Below are positions 59,712 through 64,000 of a DNA stretch of 64,000 nucleotides, in pieces; within the stretch, counting starts at the first letter, position 1; each line of letters begins with the position of its first letter. The stretch comes from Codonopsis lanceolata (lineage: Eukaryota; Streptophyta; Magnoliopsida; Asterales; Campanulaceae): assembly GCA_013146195.2 (NCBI GenBank), contig CM028378.1, positions 81,650,295-81,714,294 of the forward strand, in the 5' to 3' direction. The notes under the pieces were generated by a model. That model saw nothing but the letters and a program-made list of their open reading frames with translations. It searched no databases and was not told the origin of the DNA. The translations under genes were made by a program, and so were the position numbers.

Positions 59712-59939
59712 ATATGAACATAATCAAGTATACAGCTGTTATTGTTATAGACTTAATAGTGTTATGCATGCATTGGTTTGACGTTGAAGTATTTGATAAA
59801 TATGTCAGTACTGTAGATGTACGAGCATTAATGAACACATCTACGTATTATTTGAAATTCCTTGAATATCTAGCTACAAATCTTTCACCGTTGAATGAAG
59901 GAATTTTGTAAAGCTGTTTTGTTTTGCTTGATCGATACA

Positions 59940-60543
59940 CTTAGCTACTAATCTTTCACCAAAAAAGTTTGTTGAATCGAAGCAACTTTATGAAGAAATT
60001 TTGCTTGATCGATCGAATCAAAACTGGTTACGGGGATTGCTTGACTGAAATAAAGATTTTTTACCTAACAAAGATGAATAAACGCCGTTAAAGGAGTCGG
60101 GGATATCCCGACTCAAACCCTCTGACGTCAGAGTGAGATTTTCGGTGAACCCAGTATAGTAAATGCATGAAGAAATAGTTATTGCTATGTATTGAACTGG
60201 AGTAAATATGAAAAGTGTGGTAGGATATCAAAACTGGCATGAGGAATAAATGTAGAGAATGTCTCTTATTTATACCTGAGGATGATGGTTATGTGGCATA
60301 TCCTCACTGACCGATCAAAAAGTCAATGTTGTTCATCTGATGATCATATCGGTTTGGTGATCAAGCCATGCAGAGTGGACATGTCTGCGTGTGATTAGAG
60401 GGTTGCGTGTGGCAGGTTACTGACAAGAGTTGCAATCTTTCTAATTGCTCCTTGGACTTTGTAGAGCTTCGGTAACTTTGTCAAGGAGTGCCCGTCGAGC
60501 GATAATGCTTCCTGGATATACATTGTACGGAGATGGGGCTAAC
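59940..60543 (-). mobile_element. Probable LTR fragment, minus orientation
   Basis: On the minus strand a TATA-like GGTATAAATAAGAG (about 60267-60280) is followed by a leader and then by GTCGGGATATCCCCGACTCC at about 60117-60094, a layout typical of plant LTR promoters. No partner LTR or internal domain lies in the window. It is cut off abruptly at 60543 where the next LTR begins. Confidence 0.4.
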
Positions 60544-60922
60544 TGTAGATACCCCAATTTCGTACCTCTATTTTATGACATGTCATAAAATATCAAGATC
60601 TGTTAAAAGAACTAACGGATATCAGGTTACATGGTTTAAAATGCAAAAGGGCGGAAGAATTAACAAACAGTGGAATGCTGGAGGCAAAAGTGCCAAAAAC
60701 AAAAGAAAAAACAAAGCGGGAGCGGCCGTAGGCCATTTTGGGCACCGCACCCAAAAGTCATATAGGCGGCGCCCATATTGGGTATAGGCAGCGCCTAGAC
60801 TTTCACTGCTCACTGTTGCAGTTTACTTTTGGTGCAATTCCTTCAACGCACGGTTCAAGCCGTTAAAGCACATAAAAAATATCAGGCTTTTCCTTCGCTG
60901 TTAAGGAATCCCAATCTCAGCC

Positions 60923-60930
60923 TATAAATA
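60923..60930 (+). promoter_or_regulatory. TATA box of the Tat-type LTR
   Basis: TATAAATA in the context CAGCCTATAAATACGAGGC, well placed to start the genomic transcript within the LTR. Confidence 0.65.
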
Positions 60931-61540
60931 CGAGGCTTCGGCAGTGCCCGAACAACGAAGAATTTTACGGAGAAAGGCGATCAGTCTGTTACGCTATAAG
61001 TTTCATATCCAACCTCGAAGCACCATTAGGCTGCCAAAACCTCCTCTAAACACTAAAACTCTCCGGCCAGAGTGAACCCTAGCTACCCATCTAGATTTCC
61101 ACTCTATTTCACCAGTTCCAAAATCCCGAAAAGAGCAGTTGCCATGCCCGAATACAGACGTCAAATCCAGCTGAAGCTAGCAGTTGCTCTGCCTGATTTC
61201 AGACTCGACGAAAACAAAAAGCAAGCAAAAGCAAGCAGTTGTGCCACCCAGATCCCGAGACGAAAACATCTAAAAGAAGCAGTCACGCTGTCCGAAATCA
61301 AACAACAGAAAAAAAACTCCTTCTCCCTGAAGGACAGAGCGAGCACACCTTAAAGCCTACTAAAAAAGAAGTTTGGTCAGGGATAAAACCCACACGTTTC
61401 AAGAGGTAGGTACCTTAAATTATTTATTATTTTGTCTATTTAAAATAATAAATCATAAAATAAGTCGTTATGCTGCTCAAATTTTTATAAAGTTTATTTG
61501 CAACTCTAAAATGAGGCTGCTGTAAGTTTCTTTATTTATT

Positions 61541-61552
<12 letters not shown>

Positions 61553-61604
<52 letters not shown>
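61553..61604. repeat. (TA)n microsatellite, target of the Pack-MULE
   Basis: About 50 bp of TA dinucleotides in the LTR, ending at the left border of the nested element. Confidence 0.9.
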
Positions 61605-61605
<1 letters not shown>

Positions 61606-61973
61606 GCAAATCGCATATGTAGGCCACTGTACTTTTCCAAATATTGCAATTAGGCCACTGAGACGTCAAAATTTTCAGTGCGGCCACTGTACCAGACTTA
61701 TTTTGCATATTAACCTAATTTTTGGATAGACGTTAAGTTTGAACGTTAACTTATGTTAAATACCTAATTAGCCCTCGTCTTCATCTTCTCCGAAAAAAAT
61801 CCCATATTCAAAAATAATATGGGCATCATGTACAAATCACTGGAGTTGAGGGGGAGCTAGACAATTGGGTTTCTTTTGGCATTTTGATTTTTGAATCTAG
61901 TGTAACCCAGATCTGGAAAATTGGAGAACACCATATCTAGGACGAGGGCAAAATTGGGTTTCTCCTGCAATTT

Positions 61974-62591
61974 TCAGATCTTATAGTCCAAAAACAAAAG
62001 ATTATGTACCGAAAACAGAAGATTATGTACCGGCCGACACTCGTTGCGCAACTGTTCCTTCACAGAGGCAACCAAATCCTTCAACTCGCTGATTTTGGTG
62101 GTGTATTGAACGTCATAAGCTTCGATTTCTGGGCATTTTTCTTCAATGTTGGCGGCGTAGTATTGGTTTTCGTCTATGAATACCATACGGCTGTTGTGGT
62201 TTAGTGCTTTCCAGAGGAGGGCTTCAGGGGTGAGGCCAAAGATGAGGAAATTACAAGGAGGGGAACATTGTCTGAGGACGTTAGAGATTTGTTTAATGTT
62301 GGTGTGGGACATGTGATCGGAGCTATTGGAGGTGGAGGCGTAGTGGATTAGGGCTTTGGTGACGGATTTGGGGAGTGGGTGGTACGGGGAGGTGGCGGTG
62401 GCGGCGATGGTGGATGAAGAATGGGTGGGTGGGGAGAAAGAGTCGTGGGTGTAGATTAAGGTGAAGAGAAAGTTGACGGTAAACATGGAGATGAAGGCTA
62501 TGAGCCAGAGGCGGTTGGAGGTTCCTTGTTTTTGGATGTAGGGGTGGAGTAGAATGAGCTTTGTGTTGCCATTATTGATATTGTTCTTCAT
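61974..62591 (-). pseudogene. IRX15-L-like: Captured IRX15/IRX15-like (DUF579) gene fragment, open for 205 codons
   Basis: On the minus strand the frame starts MKNNINNGNTKLILLHPYIQ and has a membrane anchor (LWLIAFISMFTVNFLFTLIY), a Ser/Thr/Pro stem, then the beginning of the DUF579 domain (SVTKALIHYASTSNSSDHMS, RQCSPPCNFLIFGLTPEALL, FIDENQYYAA, KISELKDLVASVKEQL). IRX15 proteins are Golgi proteins needed for normal xylan in secondary walls and are roughly 310-330 residues long; this copy stops after about the first 60 percent. The end has a short internal duplication (NLLFSVHNLLF) and then a stop in transposon sequence. The frame has no internal lesion, so a truncated chimeric protein could be made if transcribed. 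It lies upstream-to-downstream between the two TIRs on the minus strand. Confidence 0.85.
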
Positions 62592-62594
62592 TTT

Positions 62595-62598
<4 letters not shown>

Positions 62599-62645
<47 letters not shown>
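62599..62645. repeat. (GT)n(GA)n microsatellite
   Basis: About 10 GT-type then about 18 GA-type dinucleotides just upstream of the IRX15-like start codon, i.e. a CT/CA-rich leader on the gene's strand, probably captured with it. Confidence 0.9.
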
Positions 62646-62647
<2 letters not shown>

Positions 62648-63295
62648 ATTGGGAGCTCCCTGAGAGGGATTTGAGGGAGAATGGAGTGATTTTTAAAAGA
62701 AGGGAGGGGATGGGGTTGAAGATTGAAGGAAAGAAAGGGTCGAAGCAAAAGGGACCGACAAATGAATCTAGTGTAACCCAGAATCGGAGAAGATGGTGAT
62801 GAAGAGGACGAGGGTAAAATTGGTATTTAAAATAAGTTAATGTCTAAACTTAATGTCTATCCAAAAATTGGGTTAACATGCAAGATAAGTCTAGTACAGT
62901 GGCCGCACTGAAAATTTTGATGTCTCAATGACTTAATTGTAATTTTTGGAAAAGTACAGTTGCCCAAAGGTGTGTTTTGCCTATATATTTAAATGCTTTA
63001 TTTAAACTGTTAACCTTATAAAATAACATATTTAGCCAAAAACCTATTTTGAATCCGAAAGGGTGAGTTGTGTGCTTAACCTCTTCCCAACTCGTAACTT
63101 AGCCTCTAAACCCTTTTACAAATCTGGTATTTTTTTGTTTTTTCTTTGTTTATCCTTAAAATAAAGATGGCGACTCTGTTGTTTACATTTTTATCCCACA
63201 ATTGAGGTCGAGCGCATTCCATGCGCTTAAAAAGTTTTGAAACCACCAACTTTTCAGTAGCGGGGAAAAAAGGTCAAAAAACGGAGCACTCACAA

Positions 63296-63313
63296 TGGCG
63301 ACTCTGCTGGGGA
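63296..63313 (+). promoter_or_regulatory. Primer-binding site of the Tat/Ogre-type element
   Basis: TGGCGACTCTGCTGGGGA, the type I associate with tRNA-Arg-primed Ogre/Tat elements. A near copy (TGGCGACTCTGTTG) lies inside the LTR at about 63168. Confidence 0.75.
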
Positions 63314-63437
63314 CGTTTTTATTTTAATAATAAAATAAAAATGGATGGCTAGACTCATTTTGTTTTTTTATATGTATAAATAAAAAGTTTATTTTTTGGA
63401 TTTTTGGCTAAATATAGTTCGTTATATTTATTTATAG

Positions 63438-63521
<84 letters not shown>

Positions 63522-64000
63522 GTGTGTGTGTGTATATATACGTATAACCGTGAAATCTTGCAACAGTTTCATTTTGGGTACCAGTGCAACCCGAAAAGAT
63601 AAAAAAAAAACATGAGCAATTTTTGCTTTATTTTGTTTTATTCTGCTATTAGATTATTCTTGGTGGACATGTAAATATTCTTTTATTCTCTAATTTTATT
63701 TTGGGGATTAGGACTAAATGTAATTAATCGAACAAATAGTTTCCCCCACTTTTCTTTCTATTTATTGATCTGAATGGCCGTCACGCTCGCTCGCGCTGTT
63801 CTTTTGGGGATTCAAACTAATGAGCCGAGAAAATCAACAAATGAACAAAAATACAAGCCATAATTTATTGTTTTATTACTGCTTTATATCTGGAAAAAAA
63901 AAACTTTACTGCTTTTTAGATAACTCACACACATGCACTTATGTAGAAATATTCCGACTGTTTCCCTTTAACCCGATAAACACGCCCGGATGTCCATGAT
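63314..64000 (+). other. Start of the Tat-type internal region
   Basis: Non-coding leader with (TA)n at 63440-63519 followed by a short (TG)n. No gag frame is reached before the window ends. Confidence 0.55.

Larger units (their letters stand above)
61605..62981. mobile_element. Pack-MULE carrying an IRX15-like gene fragment, nested in the Tat LTR
   Basis: Inverted repeats of about 185 bp bound it: left GGCAAATCGCATATGTAGGC onward, right (reverse complement) GGCAAAACACACCTTTGGGC onward. Both contain AAATTTTCAGTGCGGCCACT-like blocks (one strand shown reordered by orientation) and GTGCGGCCACTGTAC. The flanking 9-mers TATATATGT and TATATATTT match at 8 of 9, as expected for a Mutator target duplication, but in TA-rich DNA this is weak evidence alone. 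The interior holds a captured N-terminal IRX15-like gene piece with its GT/GA-rich leader and no transposase. Confidence 0.88.
60544..63294 (+). repeat. 5' LTR of a Tat/Ogre-type Ty3/gypsy retrotransposon, interrupted by a Pack-MULE
   Basis: Begins TGTAGATACCCCAATTTCGT and ends GGAGCACTCACA, directly followed by the primer-binding site at 63296. Without the nested insertion (61605-62981) it would be about 1.37 kb. A TATA box is at 60923. Assignment to the Tat/Ogre lineage rests on the primer-binding site type and the TGTAGATACCCC start. The 3' LTR and coding region lie beyond the window. Confidence 0.8.

Noticed and set aside
60533..60787. 84-codon frame at the start of the Tat-type LTR
   Set aside because: Lies across the LTR border and matches no known protein; LTR composition explains it.
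62554..62799. Plus-strand frame with a RERERE run
   Set aside because: It is the translated (GA)n microsatellite opposite the captured IRX15-like leader.

Overview
The window looks like nuclear DNA of a flowering plant, most likely a eudicot. It is AT-rich, its genes have GT-AG introns and plant-specific families (LRR-XII receptor kinases, IRX15-like, CYP51, pentatricopeptide proteins), and it is dense in plant transposons. I cannot name the species. No rRNA, tRNA gene, CRISPR or bacterial-style operon is visible.

The functional core is a cluster of three same-strand leucine-rich-repeat receptor kinases: A (17370-24929), B (32057-38976) and C (54210-59711). Each splices into four exons with an uninterrupted reading frame. 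All three carry a signal peptide, LRRs, one membrane segment and a non-RD kinase with HCD in place of HRD, the pattern of the FLS2/EFR/XA21 (LRR-XII) immune receptors. A and C are recent duplicates: their first three exons have identical lengths (388, 366 and 1986 nt). B is more diverged and has about 150 extra residues of LRR in exon 1.

Most of the rest is transposon history, and comparing A with C gives empty-site evidence for several insertions. Left arm (1-17 kb): a hAT transposase fragment; a 5.6-kb Mutator-like element with about 165-bp TIRs, a decayed transposase and an intact opposite-strand GRF zinc-finger gene; paired Stowaway-like MITEs; a decayed Helitron helicase; and tandem repeats. 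Gene A: intron 1 holds a hAT-like element packed with tandem repeats, intron 2 holds a Pack-MULE carrying a pentatricopeptide gene fragment, and the 3' end holds a short retroposed insertion. Between A and B: a CYP51 pseudogene and a roughly 67-bp minisatellite of about 25 hairpin-forming units. Between B and C: a PIF/Harbinger element with only its Myb-like ORF1, a complete but dead Ty3/gypsy chromovirus-type element, several MITEs, and arrays of a TGTCACTTTT-type repeat.

Right arm (60-64 kb): an LTR fragment, then the 5' LTR and primer-binding site of a Tat/Ogre-type retrotransposon that runs off the window. Nested in that LTR is a second Pack-MULE carrying the N-terminal part of an IRX15-like gene. 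The window is thus an immune-receptor cluster embedded in, and partly rewritten by, nested DNA transposons, two of which carry host gene fragments.
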